Shown here in pieces: positions 1 to 10,038 of a stretch of 34,990 nt of DNA. Position 1 is the first letter of the stretch. The number at the start of each line of letters is the position of its first letter. The position numbers and the translations under genes were made by a program. Source of the stretch: Candidatus Tenebribacter burtonii (GTDB lineage: Bacteria; Cloacimonadota; Cloacimonadia; Cloacimonadales; TCS61); the NCBI GenBank assembly GCA_030765625.1, contig JAVCCF010000109.1, positions 1 to 34,990 of the forward strand, written 5' to 3'. Under the pieces are notes generated by a model. It did no database searches and was not told the DNA's origin. It saw only the letters and a program-made list of their open reading frames with translations.

Positions 1-1
1 A

Positions 2-3000
2 TATGGTTCAGGTGCCTGGATTGGAGGAGTACATCCAGCTACAGCATTAAGCGTGTTACAGAATCACTTTAAATATGATCTCAACTCAAATTATGATCAA
101 AGAAATAACTATACATTATCAGTTTGGAATTCAATGCTGAAAACAGAATTGGATAACAACCGTCCGCTTGTGTATGAGGGATATAACAGTGGTTATAGTG
201 ATGGTCATGCTTTTGTAATAGATGGTTACACGGGTTCCTCTAATGATAGTTATCATGTCAACTTTGGTTGGAGCGGATCTTATAATGGAGATTACACTTT
301 AGACGCTATAGCACCTTCTCTACCCTCATATGATTATAGATTTTTTCAGGCAGCGCTTTTTGGAGTAGAGCCAAGAAAATGGAGACCATTGCCGGATGTA
401 TCAATTGATGTGTCTCAGTTAGCGTATACCGGAGTTGATCTTGATTCATATTGTGAAGTATCTGCACCATCCTATAGTGTAGCAACAGATCTTACAGGGC
501 AGGAATTTGCTCTAACGATCAATAGTAATAATGAACTTTATTTCACAGCTAGTCCTTCGGTAACAAGTAATGTGAATATTGACATCATAATTCGAGCAGC
601 CTATACAGGAGGAACAGCTGACGATACATTTAACTTTATAATAACTGGTGCATCCTCAAATTATGATTGGGGCGATGCACCAGATCCAACATATCCTACA
701 CTTTCAGCAAGTACAGGGGCATATCACCAGATTGTGGCAGGTGTGCAACTTGGAAACACTATTGATTCAGAACCTGATGGTCAACCTGATGCCACAGCAA
801 CCGGTGACGACAACGATGGTAATAATGATGATGATGGTGTCGTTTTTAATTCTGCCTTAATTCCTGGCTCAACAGCTACTGTAACAGTTACAGCATCTGT
901 TCCGGGTATATTAGAGGGATGGATCGATTTTGATGGAAACGGAAGCTGGGCCGATTCGGGTGAACAAATAATTACGAATGTTTCTGTACCTGCAGGTTCG
1001 ACTATCCATAATTTAACAGTTCCGGTTTCATCAATAATAAGGTCAACTTATGCCCGATTCAGATTTTGTACACAAGGCGCAACACTATTTTTTGGGCAAG
1101 CTCCTGATGGTGAAGTTGAAGATTATTTAGTAGATATTACTACTCAAGGAAGTTCACTCAAATGGGAACAACCCCCTGATCTTACTGTGAACGGCATGGA
1201 TGTTTCTTGTAGTAATAATCCTGAATCTAATCCTCCCGTTGTTTTGGCTGATGATTTTGAGTGTACAACTACCGGACCGATTACGGATATTCATGTTTGG
1301 GGTTCATGGTGGAACGATATGCAACCGGAAGATATGAACACGGTAGTTTTTCGTTTAAGCATTCATGCTGATATCCCTGCTGGAGGTCAGCCACCCTGGA
1401 GTATGCCGGGGGATGTTTTGTGGACGAGAGATTTTATGTTCGGGGAGTATGATTCAGAACTCTACAATGTTGGACAGGAATGGTGGTATGATCCCTTCCA
1501 AATGTATTTTATTCCAACAGGTGATAATGAGTGCTGGCTCTATAATTTTTATATAGATGAGGCAGAAGCATTTATACAGGAAGGATTTCCTGATTTTCCT
1601 ATAATTTACTGGTTAGAAGTACAAGCTATTTTTAATGATCCAAATGGCATAATGTTCGGCTGGAAAACCAGCGAAACTCATTGGAATGATGACGCTGTCT
1701 GGGCTCAGGCTGTAGCATCATTTACGGGTACTTGGAATGAATTGAGATATCCACCTACTCATCCATATGAGGATGTCTCTATTGATCTGGCATTCCGAAT
1801 AACCACTACGCCGGATGAACCCCCTGATGAATACGATTTCGGTGATGCACCTGAAGGTCAAAGTTCAATTGCTTATCCTTCAACTGGTGTAAACGGTTTA
1901 TTCCCAACTTGTATAACTGTAGGTTCAGCTAGTTCTTATATCCAACATGGAACAGGAGAAAATCTAGCTTGGTTCGGACCAATGGTAGATGTCGAAGCTG
2001 ATGGTAACGCCGGATTATGTTCTAACTGTTTCCCAACTTATGATGATGATGAATGCTTCCAGGATGGAGATGCTGGTCTTATGATACCGGATTCTTACAC
2101 AATTGATGCAACCGGTTCTGTGATTCCTTGTCCTAATTCTACAGCAGGTTCATCACTTGGTATCATTTGCAATACTGCAACCTGGGGTGTCGATATCGAT
2201 ATTTATGTACAAAATACATCGAATGCAGATCGTTTAGTGAATGTTCTATTTGATTGGAATCAAAATGGTTATTGGTTAGATGATTCAACAACTACATGTT
2301 CAGGCATGATGATTCCCGAACATGTCTTGATCAACTTCGTGGTTCCTGCTGGCTATATCGGTCCTTTATCCGGTTTAACTCCACCTTCGTTTGTTATCGG
2401 ACCAAATGCAGGATACTTCTGGTCTCGATTTACAATTTCAGATTTGCCTGTAACTGCAGGTCAGTGGGATGGAAGCGGTGTCTTTGAAGATGGTGAAACA
2501 GAAGATTATCTGCTTTATGTTGAAGATGAAGAACCGGATGAACTTGATTTCGGTGATGCACCTGACGATACAACCGGTACTTTGTATCCAACATTGGTAA
2601 TCAATGATGGTGCTCGTCATACAATTAATTATCAAATCTATATGGGTGCTAGTATTGATTCAGAAATTGACGGACAACCAGATGCAGCTGCAACCGGTGA
2701 TGATAATGATGGAAATGATGATGAAGATGGTGTCACTTTCTATACTCTAAATATAGGTCAAGGAGCTAATGTAGATGTTACAACTTCTGTTGCTGGATAT
2801 ATTAGTGCTTGGATAGACTTTGGTATCGATAATAGCTGGGGTGAAGCAAATGATTTAATAATTAATAACGTATATGTAGCTGCAGGAGGTACTCATACAT
2901 TTGCTTTTAATGTCCCGGCAAGTTTAACAGTTGGAACTACATTTGCCCGTTTCAGATTTAATACAGTTGGAGGTTTAACCTATACTGGTTTAGCTGATGA

Positions 3001-6000
3001 TGGTGAAGTAGAAGACTATCAGGTGGATATTTTAGAAGAAATTACTTATGAATACGATTTCGGTGATGCTCCTGAAGGAAACGGTGCACTTGCTTATCCT
3101 TCTTTAGGTGTAGTTGGTAATTTCCCAACTTGTATCACTATTGGTACACCAAATTCTTATATTAAACACGGATGCGCGAACAATGCTTGGTTTGGACCTA
3201 TGGTTGATTGGGAAACAGACGGTAATGCAGGACTCTGCCCGGGATGTTTCTCAACTTATGATGATGATGAATGCTATCAGGATGGAGATGCAGGACTCAT
3301 ATTTCCAGAATCTTACACAATTGATTCAACCAATACTGTAGTTCCTTGTCAAGGGTCTGGAGGAGATTCTCTGGGAATTGTCTGCAACCTTGCGATCTGG
3401 GGTATTGATATTGATATAGATGTAACGAATACTTTATATGACCCTGCGTATGTTAATGTACTATTCGATTGGAATCAAGATGGACAATGGTATAATGATT
3501 CTACTACCGTTTGTGGTAATAGCGTAGTTCAAGAACATGTCCTGGTTGATTTCGAAATACCGCTGAATCATATAGGGGCTTTATCTGTCTTGAATCCACC
3601 AAACTTCCGGATTGGACCTACTCATGGTAATGTCTGGGTAAGATTCTCTATTACTGACTTTGAAGTTGGAACTAATAATTGGGATGGAAGTGGTGTCTTT
3701 TTCGAAGATGGTGAAACTGAAGATTACCTGCTTTATGTTGAGGATGAAATAGTTGATGAACTTGATTTTGGTGACGCTCCCGATCCTGCTGGAGCAATGA
3801 TGTATCCAACTACTCTTGCAAATAACGGTGCACGGCATGTGATTGATTATGTTACTTATCTTGGTGCCCAAATAGATGCTGAACCGGATGGTATCCAGGA
3901 TCCTAATGCCTTAGGTGATGATAATAACAATCTTCCTGACGAAGATGGTATTGTCTTCAAACAGATCATGACTGGCAGTCCTGCACAAGTAGAGGTTACG
4001 ACAACTGCTATCGGATACTTACAGGGCTGGATGGATTTCAATGCTGATGGTGATTGGAACGATGCAGGTGAACAGATATTTACAGATGCATACATCAATT
4101 TTGCTGGAACTGTCTGCTTGAACTATTATGTTCCAGCATCTGCAACAACTGGTATAACTTTTGCCCGATTCCGTTTCAGTACTGTAGGTGGTATTGGAAT
4201 CATAGGCCAAGCACCTGATGGAGAAGTGGAAGATTATGAAGTGGATATTATTGAAGATCCTTATGTGAAATGGTCACAATTACCATGTGAAAAATTACCT
4301 GGATTGCATGCTCATGATTATAGTATAACTCAATATACTCAAATTATTCTTGCTGATGATTGGTTGTGTAATGGTGGTATTGTAACAGATATTCACTGGT
4401 GGGGGAATTATGAAATGAATGCCGGAGTAGAATTAAGAGGAAGTGGTATTGATCATTTTCACATTAGTATTCATGCTAACGATCCGACTGGCAGCTGCTT
4501 ACCTTTAGATCCTGAAATTGTAGGAGTTGATGTTCTTTTCAACAATATAACTGAAACTAATACTGGATTAGTCAACTTGGAAGGTTGCCCAATCTATTTA
4601 TACGAACTTATCTTAGATAACCCATACCCACAAATTGAAGGTAATCAATATTGGCTGGATATTAATGCGATTTGTTCAGATCCAACAGATCCCGCATATT
4701 GGAGATGGCAGGAATCCTCGCGAAGTAACAACCGGATTTTATGCGGGGCTGTTGATAAAATAAATCCAACTCCTGGAATCTGGAATACTATTTTATGGTC
4801 AGGGGCACCTGGTCCTAATAGATATTCTGATATGGCATTTGAGATCACATCGGTAGAATATGTTGATGAACTTGACTTCGGTGATGCACCCGATCCAACA
4901 TATCAAACTCTCTTGCCTAATGGAGCAAATCACATAATAGATGGAGTTACATTCTTAGGCTTCAGTGTTGATGCTGAACCTGACGGTCAGCCAAATGCTT
5001 CAGCTACTGGTGATGATATTATTGGAAATGATGAAGATGGAGTCTTGTTTGTTTCACCTCTAATCCCGGGAGAGCAAGGTGCAGTCTATGTTCTGGCAAA
5101 TGTACCTGGTTTCTTAAATGCTTGGCTCGACTTCGATGGTAACGTTTCCTGGGATGCAAGTGAGCAGATATTTACAGACGAACCTCTCATTATGGGTTGG
5201 AATCCTCTCAACTTCACGGTTCCTAATTCAGCAGCAATTGGAAATACGTTTGCTCGTTTCAGGTTCAGCACAGTAGCTGGTCTTGGAATCACAGGTCAAG
5301 CTGATGACGGTGAAGTTGAAGATTATCGTGTATTGATCGAAGAAGATCTGCATAATGGACTCAAAATGCATTATCATCAATGGCCGGATACAACACAATT
5401 TGGTGTTGATGTTTGTGTGGTTGAAGAAATTGATCTACCAAGAAGGATTGTTGCAGATGATTTCTTATGTGTCGAATCAGGACCGGTAAACAGCATTCAT
5501 ATCTGGGGTTCATGGAAGTATGATGAAGTAATATTTGATAATTTAATTTTTGATCTGGCTATCTGGTCTGATAATCCAGGACTACCTCCAGATATATGGA
5601 GTGAACCTGAAACACTGTTATGGGAAAGACAATTGATGCCGGGTGAATATAATGAATTCCCATATTATTATATTGCTAATGGAGAATGCTGGTATGATCC
5701 ATGTACAGGTGACTTCCTAAATCCTGGTGATTATACAATCTGGGAATATGACTTTATAATTCCAGATGCTGATGCTTTCTTCCAGGAAGAAGGTAATGTT
5801 TACTGGTTAAGTGTAAAAGTTTATGTACCTGATTCTAATTTCAAATTCGGCTGGAAGAGCTCAGTTAACCATTGGAATGATGATGCAGTCTATCAATGTA
5901 ACTTCCCGATTGATCCTTGGATAGAAATGATCTATCCAGCAGGACATCCCTTCAATCCAATTAATGAAGAACATGTTTCGATGGACATGGCATTCTATAT

Positions 6001-6244
6001 TGCTTGTCATCCTGCTAATCCTGTGAATTTCACAATAACAAAAGTTGGAACAAATATGACTCTTCAATGGGATCCCTCCTGGTGTGCTGCATATTATAAT
6101 GTTTACAGCTCGACTGATCCGTATGCAACATTCCCGGGAGGTTGGACACTGGAACCAACAGGTACACACATAACCACAACAACGTGGAATGATCCTCTTC
6201 CAGCGGGAAGTAAGAAATTCTATCGTGTAACTGCTGAAAATTAG
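2..6244 (+). CDS. Secreted C10 (streptopain-like) peptidase with GEVED repeats, 5' end cut by window
   Basis: The frame is open from base 2, so the N-terminus, signal peptide and catalytic Cys lie outside the window; the GTG at 53 is internal. Bases 2-340 encode the C-terminal half of a C10 cysteine peptidase, with the catalytic His in DGHAFVIDGY and the conserved NFGWSGSYNGDYTLDAI. After that the protein is modular. Short GEVED domains (DFGDAPD start, DGEVEDY end, acidic DDNDGNDDEDG loop) lie near 658-1137, 2539-3036, 3756-4260 and 4862-5344. Two longer Cys-containing variants ending DGETEDYLLYVED lie near 1829-2530 and 3050-3747. Three modules built around ADDF/ADDW and ITDIHxWG lie near 1150-1806, 4264-4850 and 5360-6010. 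The C-terminus (6017-6244) is fibronectin-III-like. No type IX-like tail is present. It probably acts outside the cell on proteins or as an adhesin; the substrate is unknown. Confidence 0.85.
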   Translation, partial: YGSGAWIGGVHPATALSVLQNHFKYDLNSNYDQRNNYTLSVWNSMLKTELDNNRPLVYEGYNSGYSDGHAFVIDGYTGSSNDSYHVNFGWSGSYNGDYTLDAIAPSLPSYDYRFFQAALFGVEPRKWRPLPDVSIDVSQLAYTGVDLDSYCEVSAPSYSVATDLTGQEFALTINSNNELYFTASPSVTSNVNIDIIIRAAYTGGTADDTFNFIITGASSNYDWGDAPDPTYPTLSASTGAYHQIVAGVQLGNTIDSEPDGQPDATATGDDNDGNNDDDGVVFNSALIPGSTATVTVTASVPGILEGWIDFDGNGSWADSGEQIITNVSVPAGSTIHNLTVPVSSIIRSTYARFRFCTQGATLFFGQAPDGEVEDYLVDITTQGSSLKWEQPPDLTVNGMDVSCSNNPESNPPVVLADDFECTTTGPITDIHVWGSWWNDMQPEDMNTVVFRLSIHADIPAGGQPPWSMPGDVLWTRDFMFGEYDSELYNVGQEWWYDPFQMYFIPTGDNECWLYNFYIDEAEAFIQEGFPDFPIIYWLEVQAIFNDPNGIMFGWKTSETHWNDDAVWAQAVASFTGTWNELRYPPTHPYEDVSIDLAFRITTTPDEPPDEYDFGDAPEGQSSIAYPSTGVNGLFPTCITVGSASSYIQHGTGENLAWFGPMVDVEADGNAGLCSNCFPTYDDDECFQDGDAGLMIPDSYTIDATGSVIPCPNSTAGSSLGIICNTATWGVDIDIYVQNTSNADRLVNVLFDWNQNGYWLDDSTTTCSGMMIPEHVLINFVVPAGYIGPLSGLTPPSFVIGPNAGYFWSRFTISDLPVTAGQWDGSGVFEDGETEDYLLYVEDEEPDELDFGDAPDDTTGTLYPTLVINDGARHTINYQIYMGASIDSEIDGQPDAAATGDDNDGNDDEDGVTFYTLNIGQGANVDVTTSVAGYISAWIDFGIDNSWGEANDLIINNVYVAAGGTHTFAFNVPASLTVGTTFARFRFNTVGGLTYTGLADDGEVEDYQVDILEEITYEYDFGDAPEGNGALAYPSLGVVGNFPTCITIGTPNSYIKHGCANNAWFGPMVDWETDGNAGLCPGCFSTYDDDECYQDGDAGLIFPESYTIDSTNTVVPCQGSGGDSLGIVCNLAIWGIDIDIDVTNTLYDPAYVNVLFDWNQDGQWYNDSTTVCGNSVVQEHVLVDFEIPLNHIGALSVLNPPNFRIGPTHGNVWVRFSITDFEVGTNNWDGSGVFFEDGETEDYLLYVEDEIVDELDFGDAPDPAGAMMYPTTLANNGARHVIDYVTYLGAQIDAEPDGIQDPNALGDDNNNLPDEDGIVFKQIMTGSPAQVEVTTTAIGYLQGWMDFNADGDWNDAGEQIFTDAYINFAGTVCLNYYVPASATTGITFARFRFSTVGGIGIIGQAPDGEVEDYEVDIIEDPYVKWSQLPCEKLPGLHAHDYSITQYTQIILADDWLCNGGIVTDIHWWGNYEMNAGVELRGSGIDHFHISIHANDPTGSCLPLDPEIVGVDVLFNNITETNTGLVNLEGCPIYLYELILDNPYPQIEGNQYWLDINAICSDPTDPAYWRWQESSRSNNRILCGAVDKINPTPGIWNTILWSGAPGPNRYSDMAFEITSVEYVDELDFGDAPDPTYQTLLPNGANHIIDGVTFLGFSVDAEPDGQPNASATGDDIIGNDEDGVLFVSPLIPGEQGAVYVLANVPGFLNAWLDFDGNVSWDASEQIFTDEPLIMGWNPLNFTVPNSAAIGNTFARFRFSTVAGLGITGQADDGEVEDYRVLIEEDLHNGLKMHYHQWPDTTQFGVDVCVVEEIDLPRRIVADDFLCVESGPVNSIHIWGSWKYDEVIFDNLIFDLAIWSDNPGLPPDIWSEPETLLWERQLMPGEYNEFPYYYIANGECWYDPCTGDFLNPGDYTIWEYDFIIPDADAFFQEEGNVYWLSVKVYVPDSNFKFGWKSSVNHWNDDAVYQCNFPIDPWIEMIYPAGHPFNPINEEHVSMDMAFYIACHPANPVNFTITKVGTNMTLQWDPSWCAAYYNVYSSTDPYATFPGGWTLEPTGTHITTTTWNDPLPAGSKKFYRVTAEN
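1829..4260 (+). repeat. Tandem duplication, 1221-bp unit, inside the GEVED protein gene
   Basis: Unit 1 (1829-3049) and unit 2 (3050 to about 4260) each encode one long Cys-containing GEVED variant followed by one short GEVED domain. The start points, both at Glu-Tyr-Asp-Phe-Gly-Asp-Ala-Pro, are exactly 1221 bp (407 codons) apart. The units are recognisably similar at DNA level (for example GATTTCGGTGATGC and TTCCCAACTTGTAT recur at matching places) but clearly diverged, so this is an old in-frame duplication. Confidence 0.75.
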
Positions 6245-6272
6245 CAGTTATTTATAAAGTTAGTTAAGAAGG

Positions 6273-6317
6273 CGAATCCAGTTTGTATATTATGCAAGCT
6301 GGATTCGTTACTTTTTA
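6273..6317 (+). terminator. Intrinsic terminator after the C10/GEVED gene
   Basis: A 13-bp stem, CGAATCCAGTTTG pairing with CAAGCTGGATTCG (one T-G wobble), has a 9-nt loop and is followed by a T-rich run (TTACTTTTTAT). It starts 28 nt after the stop codon. Confidence 0.85.
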
Positions 6318-6372
6318 TACTACACTTTGAGCGTTCAAGCTTGAACAGAATAACAACTTATATACAAAAAAA

Positions 6373-6401
6373 TTGACAAAAATTAAGAAAAACACAATTA
6401 A
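6373..6401 (+). promoter_or_regulatory. Possible promoter of the C39-like peptidase gene
   Basis: A consensus TTGACA at 6373-6378 lies between the upstream terminator and the next start. At 17-nt spacing the -10 is only AATTAA, a poor match, so the -10 assignment is weak. The preceding terminator makes a promoter here necessary. Confidence 0.3.
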
Positions 6402-6429
6402 TACATACTAAATCAAAGGAGGAAAAAAT

Positions 6430-9400
6430 ATGAGTAAGAAAATTGTTTTTATTTTAGTAGTTTTGTCGTTACTATTCATTACGAATCAAGTTGATGCTAA
6501 AAAGGTCGACAGTAAATATTTGATCCGTACAATCACTGATGAGAACGGTGTTCAGGTGGATGAGATCATCGTACCGGGAAGACCACCCAAAGATTTTAGG
6601 ATGCCAATAGCAGAACCAACAGATGCTGCTGTCACTCTCTCAAGTGTTCCTGCATTTGATTGGAGTTATGGTTGTTCAGCTACTTCAGGTGCTATGATGG
6701 CAGGTTATTATGATAATGTAAGTCATCCCAACATGTATGCCGGTATAACCAATGGTGGAGTTTGTCCTATGGATAACAGCGCCTGGGGAAATATGGCAGG
6801 AGAATGTCCGCTTAGTGCAACACACATGGGATTTGACGGACTTGGTGTAAAAGGACATGTAGATGATTACTGGTCTGCTTATGGTTCATCTGTAGATCCT
6901 TATTTTGGAAATTGGACGGAACATGGTTATGCTGACTGTACAGCGGATTATATGGGAACAAACCAATATAATAATTGGCTGAATACAGATGGCGGAACAT
7001 CTTTTTATTTTGGTACTGACGGATCCCCAATGTATGATTTTTCTGCATGCGAAACTTACATTCCAGCCAGAAAAGATGGTTGTCATGGGTTAAGACAATT
7101 CTTTGAATCTCGAGGATACACTGTAACTTCAAATTATTCCCAATATATTGTAGAACATGGTTTAACTTATGGATTTTCATTTGCCCAATATATGGCTGAA
7201 ATTGATGCCGGACGTCCTGTACTTATCCAGGTGGACGGTCATACTATGCTGGGTTATGGTTATGATGCAACCGGTACCGTGGTTTATCTACATGATACCT
7301 GGGATTACAGCAATCATACAATGACCTGGGGCGGTGTATACTACAACGGCGCAACACCAATGCAACATTATGGAGTTGGTGTATTTGTACTAGTTCCTAC
7401 CAGTGGACCTCCAGGTGTTCCGTCAAATCCAACTCCTTCACATGGAGCTATTGATATAGATGTTGATACAATGATCACCTGGACTAATGGTGCCTTAACA
7501 GATGATGTAGATGTCTATTTCAGTGATGATCCAACACTTGTTACAAGTAAAGATCCAATGGTTGTTATCTCTTCAGGAAATCTTATTACAGGCATAGATC
7601 CAAGCGGTGTGTGGTCTCTTTCTAATGACACAACATATTATTGGCGAGTTGTTTGTAATAATTCTTTCAGGGCATCGACCGATGGTCCTGTCTGGTCATT
7701 TACCACTGAAAGCTCACCTACTATTGAAGCCACACTAAGTTACTATCCGGATATTACTTATTATATAACTGTTCCTGATGGAAATGGTATAAGCAAATTT
7801 GGAGTATACTATACACCAGCAGGTGAATGTGATCTGACGAAAATAAAAGCCTATTTCTATGGTACAGCAGGGATACCAACTTCTTGTGATCTGAGAATCT
7901 ATGATGCTCTTGATGACGGAACAGGTGTAGAATATCCCAACAACTTATTACATACGGAAAATGTTCCTATTGCTTCAATTGTCGCTGGCTGGTCTGAACC
8001 GGAATTTACACTTGCAACACCAATTCATTTCAATGCTGGTGAAAATTTCTTCATAATTTATGAAATTGTTGGAACCGACCCAACAGATGTTGTTAACATA
8101 TTAAGAAGTGAAGGAGCTACCGGAGGAACGGAGGGTTCACATTCCATATGCGAATTCGCTGGAAATTGGAGATACCATTTAGATCTATGGGGTTCACCAT
8201 TCGAGATGGCTATGGATGCAACAGTTGAATATGCTGGTGTGATTCCACCTAATTTCACAATAGATCCGGCAGCAGTAAATTTCGGACAAACTGCAATTGG
8301 TGGTTGGAAAACTCAAACTGTAACTTTACAAAATGCAGGTGGAGGGCAGGTTGTGGTAAGTGGTGTTTCTATGGTTGGAAATACGCAAATACAACTTTAT
8401 GATTCCAATACCTACCCCGATACGCTTTTCAGTAATGAGTCAATTAATATAATAGTTGCCTATGGTCCTGATGCTTTAGTAGGGAATAGTGCTACAATAA
8501 CTGTTTCCGAGACAAGTAGTGCCAGAACAGATCATTTTATTGATATTACCGGGGAAGGTTACATTCACAATAGTTGGGCTTCCGATTCACCTGTTTTTGA
8601 TCAGTCACCAGCAGGTAACCAAGGTGATAATGGCTGGAGTATGAGTACTTCGGATGCTGCACCAGATTATTTGCATGCTGAGAATTTCTGGAGTCTCACG
8701 GAACCAATCGAAGCAGTAGAATTCTGGGGAATTAACTGGTATCATGACGGAACACAATGGGTACAGTCTGATGTAGAAGATCCAATGGATTTTGAGATTA
8801 AATTCTATACTGATCATGCTTCAGAGTATAGTCCTGATATAGAAGTAGCATCATTCCCATTAACATTAAGCAGAACTACTGTTGATACAGTTACTTTCAG
8901 TAGTGGTCCTGTTTATAGATACTGGGCAAATCTGCCAACTCCGGTTGTACTTACTGATGGATGGGTTTCTATCCAGGGAACAAGTGTCAGCACACCTGAT
9001 GATCCGTGGTTTATGTGGAGCACGTCTCCCATAGGTGATTTAGGAAATGTTTCATGGAATACTTCTTGGGGTTTTGACGATGTAGATTTAGCTTTTGCTT
9101 TATATGGAACTTTACTTCCTCCAGTAGATATCATGGTGGAAATTTCAGGTTCAAATGCAATTATCAGTTGGACATCAGAAGCCGGTAAAGCTTATAATGT
9201 TTATAGTGATACCGATCCATACGGAGCTTTTGCAACTCTGGAAGGAACAGTTGATGATGGTAGTGGTACATTCCCCGATGCTTTAGATATAGGTGATGTT
9301 AAGAAATTCTATCAGGTTAAGTCTAGCTTACCACTAACACGATCTCACGAGTTCATTCAAGCTGCACCTGTAATTCTTAAATCAAATACCATTCGTTCAA

Positions 9401-9450
9401 TAAAAAATTCTAAGTCAATGAGCGATGTAGAATTAAAGATAATGAAATAA
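6430..9450 (+). CDS. Secreted C39-like cysteine peptidase with adhesion-type domains
   Basis: The ATG has a strong AAAGGAGG at 6415-6422. Residues 1-23 form a signal peptide ending near VDA. Residues 75-325 form a papain-fold C39-like peptidase: Cys82 in SYGCSATSGAMMAGYYD, His271 in QVDGHTMLGYGYD and Asp289 in YLHDTW make a plausible intact catalytic triad. Then come a fibronectin-III-like domain (about 327-425), a beta-rich region of unknown type (426-610), an ASPM/SPD-2/Hydin-like domain (about 612-715), a module resembling the ADDF/WG modules of the upstream protein (about 720-900) and a final fibronectin-III-like domain (about 905-965). That last domain (AYNVYSDTDPY, KKFYQV) matches the C-terminus of the upstream protein. 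The last 40 residues are basic and polar and are not a recognised sorting tail. It is likely exported, but the substrate is unknown. Confidence 0.85.
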   Translation: MSKKIVFILVVLSLLFITNQVDAKKVDSKYLIRTITDENGVQVDEIIVPGRPPKDFRMPIAEPTDAAVTLSSVPAFDWSYGCSATSGAMMAGYYDNVSHPNMYAGITNGGVCPMDNSAWGNMAGECPLSATHMGFDGLGVKGHVDDYWSAYGSSVDPYFGNWTEHGYADCTADYMGTNQYNNWLNTDGGTSFYFGTDGSPMYDFSACETYIPARKDGCHGLRQFFESRGYTVTSNYSQYIVEHGLTYGFSFAQYMAEIDAGRPVLIQVDGHTMLGYGYDATGTVVYLHDTWDYSNHTMTWGGVYYNGATPMQHYGVGVFVLVPTSGPPGVPSNPTPSHGAIDIDVDTMITWTNGALTDDVDVYFSDDPTLVTSKDPMVVISSGNLITGIDPSGVWSLSNDTTYYWRVVCNNSFRASTDGPVWSFTTESSPTIEATLSYYPDITYYITVPDGNGISKFGVYYTPAGECDLTKIKAYFYGTAGIPTSCDLRIYDALDDGTGVEYPNNLLHTENVPIASIVAGWSEPEFTLATPIHFNAGENFFIIYEIVGTDPTDVVNILRSEGATGGTEGSHSICEFAGNWRYHLDLWGSPFEMAMDATVEYAGVIPPNFTIDPAAVNFGQTAIGGWKTQTVTLQNAGGGQVVVSGVSMVGNTQIQLYDSNTYPDTLFSNESINIIVAYGPDALVGNSATITVSETSSARTDHFIDITGEGYIHNSWASDSPVFDQSPAGNQGDNGWSMSTSDAAPDYLHAENFWSLTEPIEAVEFWGINWYHDGTQWVQSDVEDPMDFEIKFYTDHASEYSPDIEVASFPLTLSRTTVDTVTFSSGPVYRYWANLPTPVVLTDGWVSIQGTSVSTPDDPWFMWSTSPIGDLGNVSWNTSWGFDDVDLAFALYGTLLPPVDIMVEISGSNAIISWTSEAGKAYNVYSDTDPYGAFATLEGTVDDGSGTFPDALDIGDVKKFYQVKSSLPLTRSHEFIQAAPVILKSNTIRSIKNSKSMSDVELKIMK

Positions 9451-9474
9451 ATATCTTTTATTAGAGGTATATGA

Positions 9475-9504
9475 GGGCAGTCTGAAATAGGCTGCCCTTT
9501 TTTT
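9475..9504 (+). terminator. Intrinsic terminator after the C39-like peptidase gene
   Basis: GGGCAGTC pairs with GGCTGCCC (one T-G wobble) around a short AT-rich loop and is followed by seven T residues. It lies 24 nt past the stop codon. The remaining bases up to 9699 show no gene or clear signal. Confidence 0.9.
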
Positions 9505-9699
9505 ATTAAGGTAAAAAATAATACTAATTACTCGATAATTGATACTTGATTCGGTGACTAATTATATCAATCAAATTTGATTCCCGTTTTATGAGAATTA
9601 CAGTAAAATAAAAATTCTAATTTACAGTTAATCTTTCCGTCACGTAAGTCCTTAAAAATGGGTATCTTTTTTTTCTTCCCTTCAAAGAGGAGCTAAATG

Positions 9700-10038
9700 T
9701 CACACATCAATAATCTTAACTACTTTTCCTAGTTGCTTTGCATAATTAATTGTGTATTTTGTCCCTTCACATTTGCCATCCCAAAAAGCAATTAGCTCAT
9801 CACATTTTCCAATGATCAATTTATCGCGAATATGCTTTGCTTTATCACTAAATTTTTTAAAATCGGGTGGAAATTCCAAGAATTCTATTTTATTCTGAAT
9901 TGCAAATTGTTTAGCAAGAGTATCTGTTCCGAGCGCACCACCGCTGATGATCAACTTAATATTGGGAATCTTTTTCAGAGTTGTTGACAGAAAATTGAAA
10001 TCAGTAAATTTCTTAGTTCCAATTATTGCTAATTTCAT
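9700..10038 (-). CDS. SLOG-fold (DUF2493/YspA-like) nucleotide-binding protein
   Basis: This 112-residue Rossmann-like protein starts MKLAIIGTKKF and has the SLOG glycine motif SGGALGTDTLA (about residues 33-43). A second conserved patch, DELIAFWDGKCEGTKYTI, is typical of the DUF2493/cpYpsA-related group, which is thought to bind nucleotides or nucleotide-derived ligands. Apart from this fold there is no catalytic signature to name a reaction. The start codon overlaps the stop of the upstream HD gene by 4 nt (ATGA), so the two are translationally coupled and probably act on related nucleotides. That functional link is inference. Confidence 0.75.
   Translation of the reverse strand: MKLAIIGTKKFTDFNFLSTTLKKIPNIKLIISGGALGTDTLAKQFAIQNKIEFLEFPPDFKKFSDKAKHIRDKLIIGKCDELIAFWDGKCEGTKYTINYAKQLGKVVKIIDV

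Noticed and set aside
3581-4210. Minus-strand open frames opposite the GEVED gene
   Set aside because: They mirror the repeated coding sequence, lack ribosome sites and show no recognisable protein features.
658-5344. Regular spacing of similar DNA segments as a possible CRISPR-like array
   Set aside because: The repeats are long, diverged, in frame and encode GEVED domains, so they are protein repeats.
53-6244. GTG at 53 as the true start of the C10/GEVED gene
   Set aside because: Codons from base 2 continue the peptidase domain, and starting at 53 would lack both signal peptide and the first half of the catalytic domain.
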